A stretch of DNA of 64,000 nt, taken from Mucidula mucida (taxonomy: Eukaryota; Basidiomycota; Agaricomycetes; Agaricales; Physalacriaceae). The position numbers were made by a program, and so were the translations under genes. Below the pieces are notes generated by a model. That model ran no database searches and was not told the origin of the DNA. It saw only the letters and a list, made by a program, of their open reading frames with translations. Positions 46,526 to 57,232 of this stretch are shown one piece after another. Numbering within the stretch: the first letter of the stretch is position 1; every line of letters starts with the position of its first letter. The stretch lies in contig JADNYV010000021.1 in NCBI GenBank assembly GCA_015501055.1, positions 248,001-312,000 of the forward strand. Direction: 5' to 3'.

Positions 46526-47398
46526 CTAATGACGATGTTCTTCAGGAAGCCTCTGGCTTGCCTCAACACCAATCCACACCTCGAGCCAATTCCGCCGATC
46601 CTTCAACAGTCTCGGAACAGGCACCAAATCGTACCCTCTGCAGTACGCCTTCAACTGCTCCCCCGACAGCCCCTTCATAATTTCGTAATCGCTCAGCGCC
46701 GGCAACCCATGCTACATCAAACAAAGCATCATCAACTGTATATACAGCGCGAACAGCATCGGACACACACCTTTGGATCACTCGGCATCACCCCATCATG
46801 GAACGGGATCAACTTGTACGGAGTGTTATCGCCATCTCCGCGTCTCCGATTCATATCCTAGGATCACAGGTTTCACCATGGGGGAGGGGGAGGGGGGAAG
46901 AAGGTGGCACTTACGCGATAAGTCCCGCTGAGCATCGCCACGACGAAAGATACCTGCTCATCAATGTCTTCATACTGGACCCAGACGTCCATGACCGGCG
47001 CCATGCGCAGCCACCCTGGAGTGATAGCGGCTACGCGCGGGTGCAGGGGACGCTGTAAGCGCGCTTGGGCCTCTGCCATGGCGCGTCGACGCGCCGCGAG
47101 ATCGTCATCATCGTCACCTGCGCTTTGCTCATCGTCAGAAAGCATCAACTCTTTCACCTCGGGAGAGTCGCAGTCCATCTGTACTTCGTTTATTTGTGGG
47201 AGGGTGGATCTACATTGGACTGAGATGAGATATCACATTACTGATTATGATGAGGGGCGACTCACCATCGACATCAGAGTCCATCGAGTTGTCCGAGTCG
47301 AGCGACGGAGTGGCCGACGACGCGTCGTCCCAGCCGTTCTCGTGCATCCTCGCAGCCACTCTGTCGATCAGAGTTTGTTCATCAAGTTCAGCTCGCAT
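46526..47398 (-). CDS. Acidic hypothetical protein, conserved-looking
   Basis: Exons give MRAELDEQTLIDRVAARMHE, SMDSDVDVQMDCDSPEVKEL, an acidic run (GDDDDDLAARRRAMAEAQ), then LHPRVAAITPGWLRMAPVMD and VQYEDIDEQVSFVVAMLSG. Next come NTPYKLIPFHDGVMPSDPK and a last exon, HGLPALSDYEIMKGLSGEQL, KAYCRGYDLVPVPRLLKDRR, ending LPEEHRH. The LSGEQLKAYCRGYDLVPVP helix-turn-helix resembles a SAP-type nucleic acid-binding motif. The first intron needs an acceptor just before tacag to keep the frame. About 230 residues. Probably nuclear, with function unknown. Confidence 0.6.
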
Positions 47399-48193
47399 CT
47401 TAAAACAAAGTGGGGAAATGAATACAGTGTGATCTGAAGCCCGTTTTATATAAAACCCAGTCGTGCATTGTCCACCAAAGAGCCAGTGGCTTTGTTCTCT
47501 CCTCTGGACCATGTCTTATTGTACGCCCGAAAGAGTTAACAGCGATTGTGTCACAAGGCGTATAGCCAAAGGCCGCTTCGGTGCTGGACAATAGGACTGA
47601 GCCACTCGATAACAGTTGTTTGACAATTTCCCATGGCCCGGGCTGAATCGATCTTTGCGTTCGTGTTGTACAGCCACACGATCTCAACGCGAATCGAAAA
47701 CTCGAAGGCCACTTCCAACCCACTCATTTCGCGAATACCGAGAATCTGAAAGTACACAAAGTGAGACCAATGCTTATCAAGGTTACAGGACGGAGAATTA
47801 CCCATAAAAATTTAAATTAGCCGCGTGCGCTCAATTGTTTGAAGATGTCCATGTGGGTCCTTGTATATTATCAGTTGTGATATCACTTTGTCAACCCCGC
47901 CTTCGAGCTTCGGGGACGATGCAACATCAACCAATGAGGGAATATACCATCACCGGGGGCGATGCAACATCAACCTATGATGGAATATTCACAATCTCGA
48001 TCGCCCATTCTGCTGTGCCAAGTCACAGTGCAAATAAACAAAGCGAAAACCAGGATTACATGTGATTAGGGAGCGATGGTATTTGAGATAGTGTGCATGC
48101 TAGATAGTAGTGTCAAGTGAAAACAACGTCGAGAGAGACTGTCCGCGAAAGCATATAAAAATCCAAGGAATGAAGATGGTATCTAGAAGGGCG
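47399..48193. other. Intergenic with a short hypothetical frame and a direct repeat
   Basis: A minus-strand frame at 47551-47805 (84 residues, starts MGNSPSCNLDKHWSHFVYF) reads plausibly but has no domain. Two near-identical 34-base copies built on gatgcaacatcaacc lie at about 47911-47945 and 47954-47988. Confidence 0.4.
47911..47988. repeat. Short direct repeat, two units
   Basis: The units read cgatgcaacatcaaccaatg and cgatgcaacatcaacctatg, followed by similar ggaatat sequence. Their starts are 43 bases apart. It looks like a local tandem duplication in non-coding DNA. Confidence 0.7.
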
Positions 48194-49926
48194 TCATGTC
48201 GGTGGCGGAGTTGTTCGCCCAGCATTCTGCATTAATCGGCGTAAACGAGCAAGTTCTAATGCCAGATTCCTGAAGGATATTCAGTAAGGTTGCCAGAGAA
48301 TATAACACCACATACTTGGTAATTTCAGTGTCCGCTTGGCCCTTCTGAACACTCTCGTCCACCTCCTTCCTCAGCTGCTCCACCTCGTCCGTCCACTTCT
48401 TCTCTAGGGCTGCGGACTTGGTCTGATCCTCCTCGCGCAGTCTGTGCACCTCCTCCTTCAGCGACTCGTACCCTTTAACCTCCTCTAATAGCTGTCTGTA
48501 CTTTTTACTGGTCACCTCGGCCTCAGTCTTCAACCTCTCCTCTCTCTTGCGCATCTCTTCTCGGAGTTTTTCGGTGTCCGTCTTCCACCCCTCTACGAGA
48601 CCCTTTATACTGTCTCGAAGAGTGATGTACTCCCGCTCGGACTTTTGCGACAATGCGGTGGATTCTGTAAGAGCACTCTCCATCTCCCGTAGCGTCTTCT
48701 TTGACGTTGAAGTCTCATTCTTGAGTTGACTTTTCAGTTGCGAAGCCTCGGATTCTGCCTTGCGCGCGCGTTCTAAGACCTAAATGAAATTGAAATGAAT
48801 CATCTTGGCAGAGAGTATTACGCACCTCTTGTAAGAGGCGCTCCTTCCGAGCTACCACGTTGTTCAGCCCTTCATTCTCAAGCCGTAACCTCTCTCGACC
48901 CTCCTTCAGATCCTCGGTCTGGCGAGTCAGCTGGGCGACACTCCGCTGGGATAACCTAAGCTGGGCCTTGGTGTTCTCCAACGCGTTCCGGGCATTGACA
49001 ACACCGGTTTGAAGGTCCGCCAGGACTTTAGTGGTTCCGCCCGGGGTAAGGCTGAGACGCTTGTTCGGAGATGGCGGTGGATGATACGACGTTGAGGATG
49101 ATGACTCTCCGTCGATGGAGAGGGGGGCGAGTTGGTTGCTTGATCTTGAAGTTGATGATTGACCTTCGTCCGCTAAGACGCGGGCATTTCCTATGAGCAC
49201 AATTGCGTTTCAATAACAAGAACAAAAATACTCCGAACGTTTCTTATGTGGGAAGAAGAAGAAGAGGTAACAAAAGGAAGAGGTACCAACCTACGGATGC
49301 GATAGGTATTCCTAGTGGCAAGTTTCAGTGACCCTGTTCGGACAAAACGTAAGAAAGAGCATGGCGTACGACTGAGGCCTCTAGTTGGACTTGAGTTGCG
49401 CTTGTAAGAGTTGGCGTTTGCCGGTCCTGCACCAAAAGACATAGGAATTCCTTCTTTGATGCTGCTGTCCTCGTCCAAGCGCCTCGGCAGGGGGAGGTTG
49501 GACTCTGGCCCTGCGATGCCTTGGAGTACTTCGAAGCTTGATCGCCGCGACATTTTCGTTGATGTCGAGGTATATGAGCTAGGCGGCGGGGATGCTGCAG
49601 TAGCCATCATCGGGTAATCTGGAGGTAAATCTGCGTATGGTCTGGGGCCGCGAAGAATAGTATTCTCGAGCTCGTGTACCTGCGCTTGCTGATGCCTGAT
49701 AGTATGCTTTAAAGTGGAGATGTGATTACGGACGGCGACTGGGTAGCGGTTAGTCCGGATGTGTTTCGAAATGGGGTGACCTACCGGGGTCGTCTAGAGA
49801 GAGTGCTGGGCTTGGAGCGCGTCCCGAGCGGATTGAAGTGCGTGATGAGGGCCGCGAGCGCGACGGCGACGGCGATGGTATTGAAAGCGAGATACTTGTG
49901 GAAGGAGTGTGGTGGCCGGAAGCCAT
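48194..49926 (-). CDS. Coiled-coil protein, She3 (SWI5-dependent HO expression 3)-like
   Basis: Exon 1 starts MASGHHTPSTSISLSIPSPS with a Ser/Arg/Pro-rich head ending ALSLDDP. The next exon has VAVRNHISTLKHTIRHQQAQ, VHELENTILRGPRPYADLPP and MMATAASPPPSSYTSTS. Long heptad-rich coiled coils follow: VLADLQTGVVNARNALENTK, QLRLSQRSVAQLTRQTEDLK, NVVARKERLLQE, SIKGLVEGWKTDTEKLREEM and LEEVKGYESLKEEVHRLREE. A phase-2 intron gives the end ITKNLALELARLRRLMQNAG and TTPPPT. This plan matches the basidiomycete family usually annotated after yeast She3, an RNA-binding adaptor for myosin-driven mRNA transport. The similarity of the coiled coil alone is weak evidence for that job. Confidence 0.6.
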
Positions 49927-50501
49927 TCACCAGCAAGGCGGCAATGAGTGTGGTACGGACACTTCAAGAAAAGTAGTCGGCGTCGTCACTGTCGTCGTGA
50001 AAGAGGTCGTCGTCGTCGCCGTCGATGTCAATGTCAAAGTGAAAGACAAAATGGCAGGCGCGCGGGGCAGCGCTGTGTCCCTGTTTGGTAATGGCCTCAT
50101 GCTGCTGACCTGTGCACACTCCCACGACTGCTACTCAACAAAGTCTTCTGACCTCTACCAACTACATATGTTACGGCGCTGGTCTGGTAAGAAACCATGT
50201 ATATTCAAACACTGTGATATCAGTCTTCATGACTTGCCGACCTCGAGGAAAAGACCCTCAATGTCCATTCTACCCTCTCATCACCGATATTCATAAACAC
50301 AATGCTGCCTGACTTCTGGACATGAGCTTGAGCTTGAGGACTCACAACTTGAAACTCATAAACAGAGATTTGCGTAAGACGAACTACTGAGCCTCAGATG
50401 ATACCCACGCATCCCGCGTATGCTGTGAAGCGGGTAGCTCAGTGAGAACACATTCAGATTGTACAGCATGTTCGAGAAGAGCACGATAGGAGGAAGGCCC
50501 A
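49927..50501. other. Intergenic, no gene seen
   Basis: This is the region between the start of the coiled-coil gene and the 3' end of FMO copy 1. Both genes are on the minus strand. Only chance frames are present. Confidence 0.45.
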
Positions 50502-52943
50502 TCATAGGCCTTGATCATTTTCAAGAGGTAGTGAATACCTTTCCTTCAACAGACCCGCTTCCAGGGCTTTTATTTCTACGATTTTTCATCAGACTTAGAA
50601 CCACGAAGGGCAATGTCAAACTCACGCATCGCCAAATGCTTCGAATGAAATCGACAGGCAGCCAAGTGACCTGACAACCCACGAGTGTTAAGTCTCGCCT
50701 TATTCTCAACGCGTCATTGCTTACCTGTCGCGCTCCAGAGCCCACGCACGCCCAGATCTCTCCATACCCCATACAACTCTCCTTCCGAGTTAAGTCCCCA
50801 AATTGGGCCACATTTATCAGCGACCTCCGTGCCGACAATACTCTTGAGACCGCCTTTCGTTTCTCCCACTCTACAGACCAAGGCTTAGGTTTAGACGTGG
50901 TTATATGATGGCACAGGAGGCGAACTCACCCCGTAGCGAAGACTACTACATCCGCTGGCAATCCCGTGCCATCCTCGAACAAAATACCATTCTCGGTAAA
51001 CTTCTTCATGTAGCTGTTACTTTTGAGCTTAATCTTGCCATCCGCGATAAGCTGGCTCGCTCCGACATCTGCCCACGCACATCTCAGTACTAGCAATGTC
51101 ATCTACAACTACTATAAAGCTTACCGATGTAGTATCCGCCCTTCTTCGTGAGGAACTGAAGAAGTTGGCCCGCGCCTTTGTAGCCGTTATTGAGTTTGAA
51201 ACCGCGCGCGCGGAGCGCGTCTAAGAGTGGTCTGTTGAAACGAATAACTATCCCGTTCAATGCAAGAAGGGCTTTCGTACTTGTCCGCTTCGGCCAGAGC
51301 ATCTACTGATCGGACGTTGAGCTCCGTTCCTAGAAGATTCGGGAACGAAGCTTTCAGGAGGTCGGCCGAGTGTGTTGGAAGACCGCTGTTCAGGTAAAGT
51401 TCTGCATCATTCGATGAATATTAATTTGCGTACAGCTGTAAAGACCCACCGTCTGTGAGATACTTGAAGCCATTCTTGGTCGAAAACACATAAGTCGAAC
51501 TACGTTGGTACATGGTAACATCTGTGTTTATTTAGAGAAGAATTGAAAGCATGAGAACAGCCACACGAACCAACGCCATGACGATAACAATCGGCACAAA
51601 TGTCGTGAGCTACCGCCTAATGTTACTATGTACACGCAAGCAATCAAAACCACGCACCAGACGTGGCAGCACCGACAACGACCACCTTCTTTCCAGCATA
51701 ATCCAAGGCCCGTTTATGCTCGAATGAGTGTAAGACTTTTCCTTTGAAGATTTCCTGCACAGGGAGCTCTTCAGCATAGCTTTTTCGATGCGCATGACAC
51801 GACTTACCATTCCTTCAACATAAGGCGGTTTGAGAGTGCCAATACTCGTCTCCGCCAATCCTGTCGCACTAACAACATGGTTGACACGAAGTGCGCGCTC
51901 CTTTCCGTCCCCGCGTTTGACGGTAACGGTCCATTTGCCAGAATCTTCAGAAACAGCACTTGTCACCACGGACGACGTCCAGACATTCAGGTCCATAACG
52001 TCTGCATAATTCTCTAGCCAATTCGCGAACTAGAAACACTTAGCTGCGCGTTGTGGCGTTGAGTCTGACGCACTCACTTTACGAGCAGGAGAGAACACTG
52101 GCCAAACACTGGGGAATCTGGAGGAGCAATGAGTTCTAGCGTGAAATTGCTAGCATTCCAAAATCGTACGGCATGTACGGTAGATGGTCAAAATCTATGA
52201 CCTTTTCAACGGGACTCTCCATCAGTTGAAGGACACTCACAGACTGGACCATGGAGGCACAAACCGTCATACCTCTTTCTCCAATTATCCCCAACTCGTT
52301 CATTCTTTTCCACAATCAAGGAAGAGACACCTAAGCATTTTAACCTCGCAGCAACACTCAGCCCCGCTTGACCTCCTCCAACGATCAAAACCGTCGGGTT
52401 CTCGTCTTCAAACGCGACTTCGCGCGCTCTCTCCGCTTCCCAAGAGCTATGGTTGATCTCTGGACTGAGCAAGGGGCCTTTGTTTTCCGGATAGCCATCG
52501 AGGTCTTCAAGATTGGTCAAAATACAGTGACAGCGCCAGATGCCGTCTTTCTGGGGTACGAGACGCACTACGCCCGAAGCCGCTCCGACAGAGGTTACGG
52601 AAAACGTGAACGTGAACTGCACCCACGCGAGGTCAGGTGCCGGTTGTTGGAAGGCGGAATCCCGGGGTCCATTGAAGTCGTATATAACGTTCGGTTTCAG
52701 TCGATTTTGGAGAAACTCTTTAATCTTGGATTCGCCTGAGAAGGTGCGGAAGTCCCAGGTAAGGGCGAGGAGGTCGCGCCATAGTGCGTTGGGGATGAAA
52801 ATGGAAAGAACGGTATCAACGTCTCCTGATGTAGCAGCGGCGGTGAAGGTGTTAAACCATTCCGTTGCCACTTTGTTAGAGTCGATATCAGAGGCTACCG
52901 TGACGCCCAGCCTCGGCAGTGTTGGAAGGAGACTGCTTGCCAT
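50502..52943 (-). CDS. NTF2-like/flavin monooxygenase fusion (FMO copy 1)
   Basis: About 600 residues in roughly a dozen exons. Residues 1-170 form an NTF2/SnoaL-like domain ([60 protein letters not shown]). Next is an FMO-type module: FAD site [38 protein letters not shown]-type [11 protein letters not shown] (FxGxxxH), NAD(P) site [16 protein letters not shown], and [18 protein letters not shown]. The end is [14 protein letters not shown] and [15 protein letters not shown]. Family knowledge predicts an NADPH-dependent oxygenase acting on a small or lipophilic substrate, identity unknown. All exons splice in frame, so it looks intact. It is a close duplicate of copy 3 (61509-63929) in opposite orientation. 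Confidence 0.8.
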
Positions 52944-53019
52944 TCAAAGATTGCGTAGCTGCGGGCCTTAGAGGGTAAAAGGAGGGCAACTAAAGTATTT
53001 GTACCCCAGAAGAGTGACG

Positions 53020-53290
53020 TGGAGTGTGAACAATGACTCTGTTGAGAATCACGCCGGATTCACGTCTCAGGATATCTGGGGTGGCAGTTTGGGAAAGATT
53101 GGTGAGCGTAATGGTAATAATAGTAACATGAAGGACCTGCTGATAGTGCCACACTGCTGCAGAAGGCGGTCAGCTCTTGCGTTGACGACATTCCTGTACA
53201 GTGCAGATGATCTGAAGTCGTAGGTAGATAGGGGAGGATATATACACCCAAAAGAAAGGGACACCAATGGTAGCAAACCTCCAAAAAGCT
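53020..53290 (-). promoter_or_regulatory. Upstream region of FMO copy 1, shared with copy 3
   Basis: The minus-strand sequence contains tattattaccattacgctc followed by accaatctttcccaaactgc, and then cggcgtgattct and ttgttcacactcca. The same series appears upstream of FMO copy 3 at about 61262-61378. The promoter was therefore duplicated together with the gene. Confidence 0.7.
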
Positions 53291-53299
53291 GCTATCGTA

Positions 53300-53600
53300 A
53301 GACTGTACGATAATCGTGTCTGGCTAGTTGAGTCGAGTGGTGATACACAGTTCTCCGAGTCTCTTCCCAACTTCCGCTGAAGAGCGAGAACTTCGAATGC
53401 GGCATATAAATGCACTTCCTGCATTGTCCCTCAAAAGCCGTGTATTTGTTGCCGTTGGAAGGCCGCAGAGTGAGAAAGTAGGAGGCGAAATACGGCGCCA
53501 AAGGTCTTCAGGAGAACTAGCAACGTAGGTGATTGGGAGCGGCAAGAGTCACGGTCAACTAGAAGCAGCAGCGCGCCGGCCGCCCACACAAGAATAAAAC
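53300..53600 (-). pseudogene. Relic of kinase-like gene
   Basis: The minus strand matches the start of the kinase-like gene at 59368: GCGCGCTGCTGCTT (TM region), then ASSPEDLW, then APYFASYFLTL (in the intact gene, ASSPEDLW and APYFAPYGLTL). It lacks pieces: the segment between the TM and the first exon is shortened, and about 8 bases are missing right after the DLW codons, which shifts the frame. Nothing after about 53300 resembles the kinase fold. It is an inactivated copy, placed upstream of FMO copy 1 just as the intact kinase is upstream of FMO copy 3. Confidence 0.75.
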
Positions 53601-54625
53601 ACTCATGGACGATGAAGGTAGGTTGACATTACCCGTCACTATGTAGGAGCTTGATTATGGTAGCCTCAAACAGCCAGATGGTATGAGTTGTGTCGTAACT
53701 CGTTCGTGCACAAGTTACTGAAAGCAGCAGCTATCGCATTCTCAACGCTTTCAACAAAGGATGTAACGAGCCAAGGTAGAAGGATGCGCGCGCAAGAGAG
53801 AACAACATTTTTTGAATTTACAGCAAGGCAGAAGAAGCTCTACGGACGGCGTATGAAATATTTGTGCCAGGGACTGATTAGCCAAAAACGTGCACCGATA
53901 AAGCACATATGACATGCCCAGTTCCTGTACGACTCTCTCTTCTCAATCCTCCACCAGCTGCATACCCATCGGCTTTGACATGAAGCGAAGAGGGAGAAAC
54001 GAGTTGACTGTAAAGAAAGAAAAACTTTTGAAGTCCGCCCCTCTATATAGGGCGTGGCATGGTCCGTGCGCATATCACGTGGCTATATAAACCGCGGTGT
54101 GTAGATTTTTTCCTCTTTATCGAAAGTCACCTCGCGGGTTGATATTTGGAGTTTGTCCTCTCTTTTCAGGGACAGACTTTGAACCCATTTTGCGAAGGGA
54201 GAGAGATACCTCTCACCAAGATCGTCTGACTTGTTTTCAGTGTCTTTGGCGACCCGTATGGAAGGGATAGATGTCGACTCATTAGTCTATTCCATGTTTT
54301 TCTACTGTCGCAGCACGTTGAAATGACATGTTGTTCCAAATACACAGCACCTTGAAATCATGTTGCGCGTTCATGCATTGAAGCAGTTTACGTCTATCCA
54401 TTCGGCTTTGAGGATGTCATGACAAGGAAAGGTCCAGCGTTCCTACTGCCGAGATTATTTTGACGCAGTTCACAGGATGATCATGGGTGGCGTAAATGGA
54501 CACCTGACCTCAAGCTTCCTTGATGTGACAGGCGCCACGAATCCGGAATCCACGATTACAAACTCCGTGAATGACAAGGAATACGACTATATAAGGCTTT
54601 GGGCTTTTCTCAGACATTGACCACC
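53601..54625. other. Intergenic with isolated TATA boxes
   Basis: No gene was found. Plus-strand TATA-type motifs occur at 54042 (ctatatag), 54083 (ctatataaacc) and 54588 (tatataagg). The last lies about 30-38 bases before the FMO copy 2 start and is its probable core promoter. The others have no recognisable coding sequence within 300 bases downstream. Confidence 0.5.
54588..54596 (+). promoter_or_regulatory. TATA box of FMO copy 2
   Basis: The motif tatataagg lies 30-38 bases before the ATG at 54626, implying a very short 5' UTR. Confidence 0.55.
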
Positions 54626-57062
54626 ATGACCGAGCATCTCCTCCCCACTCTACTGAAACTAGATGTTACCGCACCTTCCGACGTGGACGCCACAGCAGTC
54701 GCGACCAAATGGCTCGACGCGTTCTCCGAGTCTGCAGCAGCCGGCGACGTCGAAGGCGTGCTCGCCCTATTTATTAAGGATGCGCTCTGGCGCGATCTCC
54801 TCAGTCTCACCTGGGACTTTCGTACTTTCGCAGGCAACGACAAGATAGCGCAATTTCTCAACGATCGCTTGAAGCCCAATTTCCTCACCAACTTCAGCGG
54901 CCCCCAGCGGTCTACTTTTGCCCGCCCCGGGCCTGATCTCGCTTGGGTGCAATTCGTATTCACGTTCTCCGTCGCATCTGTTGGCTCGGCCTCAGCTGTC
55001 GCGCGTCTCGTGCCCCAGAAGGACGGCATCTGGCGCTGTCATTGCCTCTTGACTAATCTCGAGGACCTGGAGGGATATCCGGAACTCAAGGGCCCTTTGC
55101 GCAACGCAGAGCCAAATCATGGCCTGTGGGAAGCGGAGCGCAAGCGTGAGACCGCCTTCGAAGGCTCAGACCCGACCGTCTTGATCGTTGGCGCTGGGCA
55201 AGCGGGGTTGGGAATTGCTGCTAGACTGAAATGTCTGGGGATATCGTCTCTTATGATCGAGAAGAACGCGAGGGTAGGCGACAACTGGAGGAATCGCTAC
55301 GACGCATTGTGCCTCCATGACCCCGTTTGTGAGTACAGTTATCGACGCTTATCCACCTGGTAATGAAAACACCGCGTTAGGGTATGATCATATGCCATAC
55401 CTCCCGTATGTTTGCCAGTCATGAGAATCACTTTTGTCGCGTCTCATCTGTTCAAATGCAGGTTCCCAGATACTTGGCCCGTATTTGCCCCTGCGCGAAA
55501 GGCTAGTGACTGATGAGATGGCTCACTACACTTCACTGAATTGTTCCTAGTTGGCGAACTGGTTGGAGAGCTATGCTGAGAATATGGAACTCAACATTTG
55601 GACGTCGTCTGTGGTGCTAGGAGCCGTTCCCGAGAAGGACAACAAATGGGCTGTTACTGTCAAACGCGCAGACGGAACTGAGCGTGTATTTCACGTCAAC
55701 CATGTGATCAGCGCTACTGGGTTCGGAGGGACGAGTATCGGGACGTTGAAGCCACCTCACATCAAAGGGATGGTGCGTGAACATTCGTTGTTGGTCATCC
55801 TTAATCTTTAACCATTTTTTCAGGAAAACTTCAAAGGAGAACTCCTGCATTCATTCCAACACAAGCGTGCGTCGGACCACAAGGGAAAGAAAGTCGTAGT
55901 TGTCGGTGCATGTACATCCGGTGAGCATCGGGAATGTGACCTTCGACGCTTTAAAGATGACACCTAAAATGACAGCACACGACATTTGCGCTGACTATTA
56001 TCACCACGGCGTCGGTCTGTATTACTCTCCAGTCGTCGTCGTCGCAACTTACTTAGCTTCGGTTCTATAGATGTCACCATGTATCAACGTAGCTCGACCT
56101 ACGTGATGTCCGCCAAGAATAGTTTCAAGGTTCTGATGGCTGGTGGGTCATATCTACTTCCTGTCGCTGAAGGATTCTAATATAGTAATCTTTAGGTACT
56201 TACGAAGAGAATGGGCCACCGATAGAGATTGCCGACATCTACAACGCTTCATTCCCTAATCTTCTTATGATGGAATTGGGGAAAAGACAGGTCGACGCCT
56301 TGGCCGAGCTTGACAAGTAGGCTTCACGGCCTTGCTTCGGTAGAAAACTGATGTACAATTCCATTAAGGGAGGTTCTTGAGGCCCTTCGTGCCCGCGGCT
56401 TTCAACTCAACAAAGGCTACAAAGATGCAGGACTTCTACTCTTAGCCTGGGCCAGGGCAGGTGGTTATTATATAGGTGAATATCAATCTCTCTATTCGAA
56501 GGCCCTGATCCTCAAGAATCGTAGACGTCGGCACGAGCCAGCTTATCGCGGACGGTAAAATTGCGCTCAAGAGCAGTAGCGCTATAAAAGAATTCACCGA
56601 GACTGGAATCTCATTCGAAGATGGCACTGAACTCCCAGCTGACGTTGTAGTATTCGCTATCGGGTATGTCTCGTATCGCGTTGTCTAGATGACTATAGAC
56701 TAACACAGATACTTAGGATTGGCAACCCAAAGGATGGTTTGAAGAGCATTGTCGGAGAGGACATTGCAAACAAATGCGGCGATGTATGGGGCTTGAATCC
56801 AGAAGGTGAGCTATGGGGATCTTGGAGAAGTCTGGGAGTGCCGGGTCTTTGGAGTGCATGCGGTCAGTCGCTTACTACTCTCCTTCTATGGCGACTCACA
56901 CATCACCAGGAAATCTCGCTCTTTGTCGCTTTTATTCTAAGCGCCTTGCAATGCGTACGTCCTTTCATCGAACTCATATCAACAGTAACGAACAATAAGT
57001 CTGTAGAAATCAAGGCCATAGAAACGGGGATGCTCAAGGAACGCTACTCGCTAGCCGTGTAA
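54626..57062 (+). CDS. NTF2-like/flavin monooxygenase fusion (FMO copy 2)
   Basis: Same architecture as copies 1 and 3 but more diverged. The NTF2-like part has [40 protein letters not shown] and DLAWVQFVFTFSVASVGSAS. The FMO part has [97 protein letters not shown], and the end AIETGMLKERYSLAV. All exons can be joined in frame. One intron (donor at 55502) begins with GC instead of GT. The corresponding intron in copy 3 uses gtgagt. A TATA box lies just upstream. Substrate is unknown. It sits between the arms of the inverted duplication and is the likely older or founder paralogue. Confidence 0.8.
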
Positions 57063-57232
57063 AGGATATTCAAATCATACATACACAGAGCTGCTTTCAA
57101 TTCATTGTAGATATTCATATAGCAAATGTAGCAATAGAGAGCAATAGTCATTCTCCAGCTTTTAGGGCTTCGGAGTCAATCAAGTATATGTATATGTAAC
57201 TGCCGTACTTTCACTCGTACACACACGCTACC

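Noticed and set aside
48183..48290. Read-through C-terminus of the coiled-coil gene ending at 48183
   Set aside because: A phase-2 splice gives a continuing heptad pattern (LALELARLRRLMQ) that ends at 48194 and is far more protein-like.
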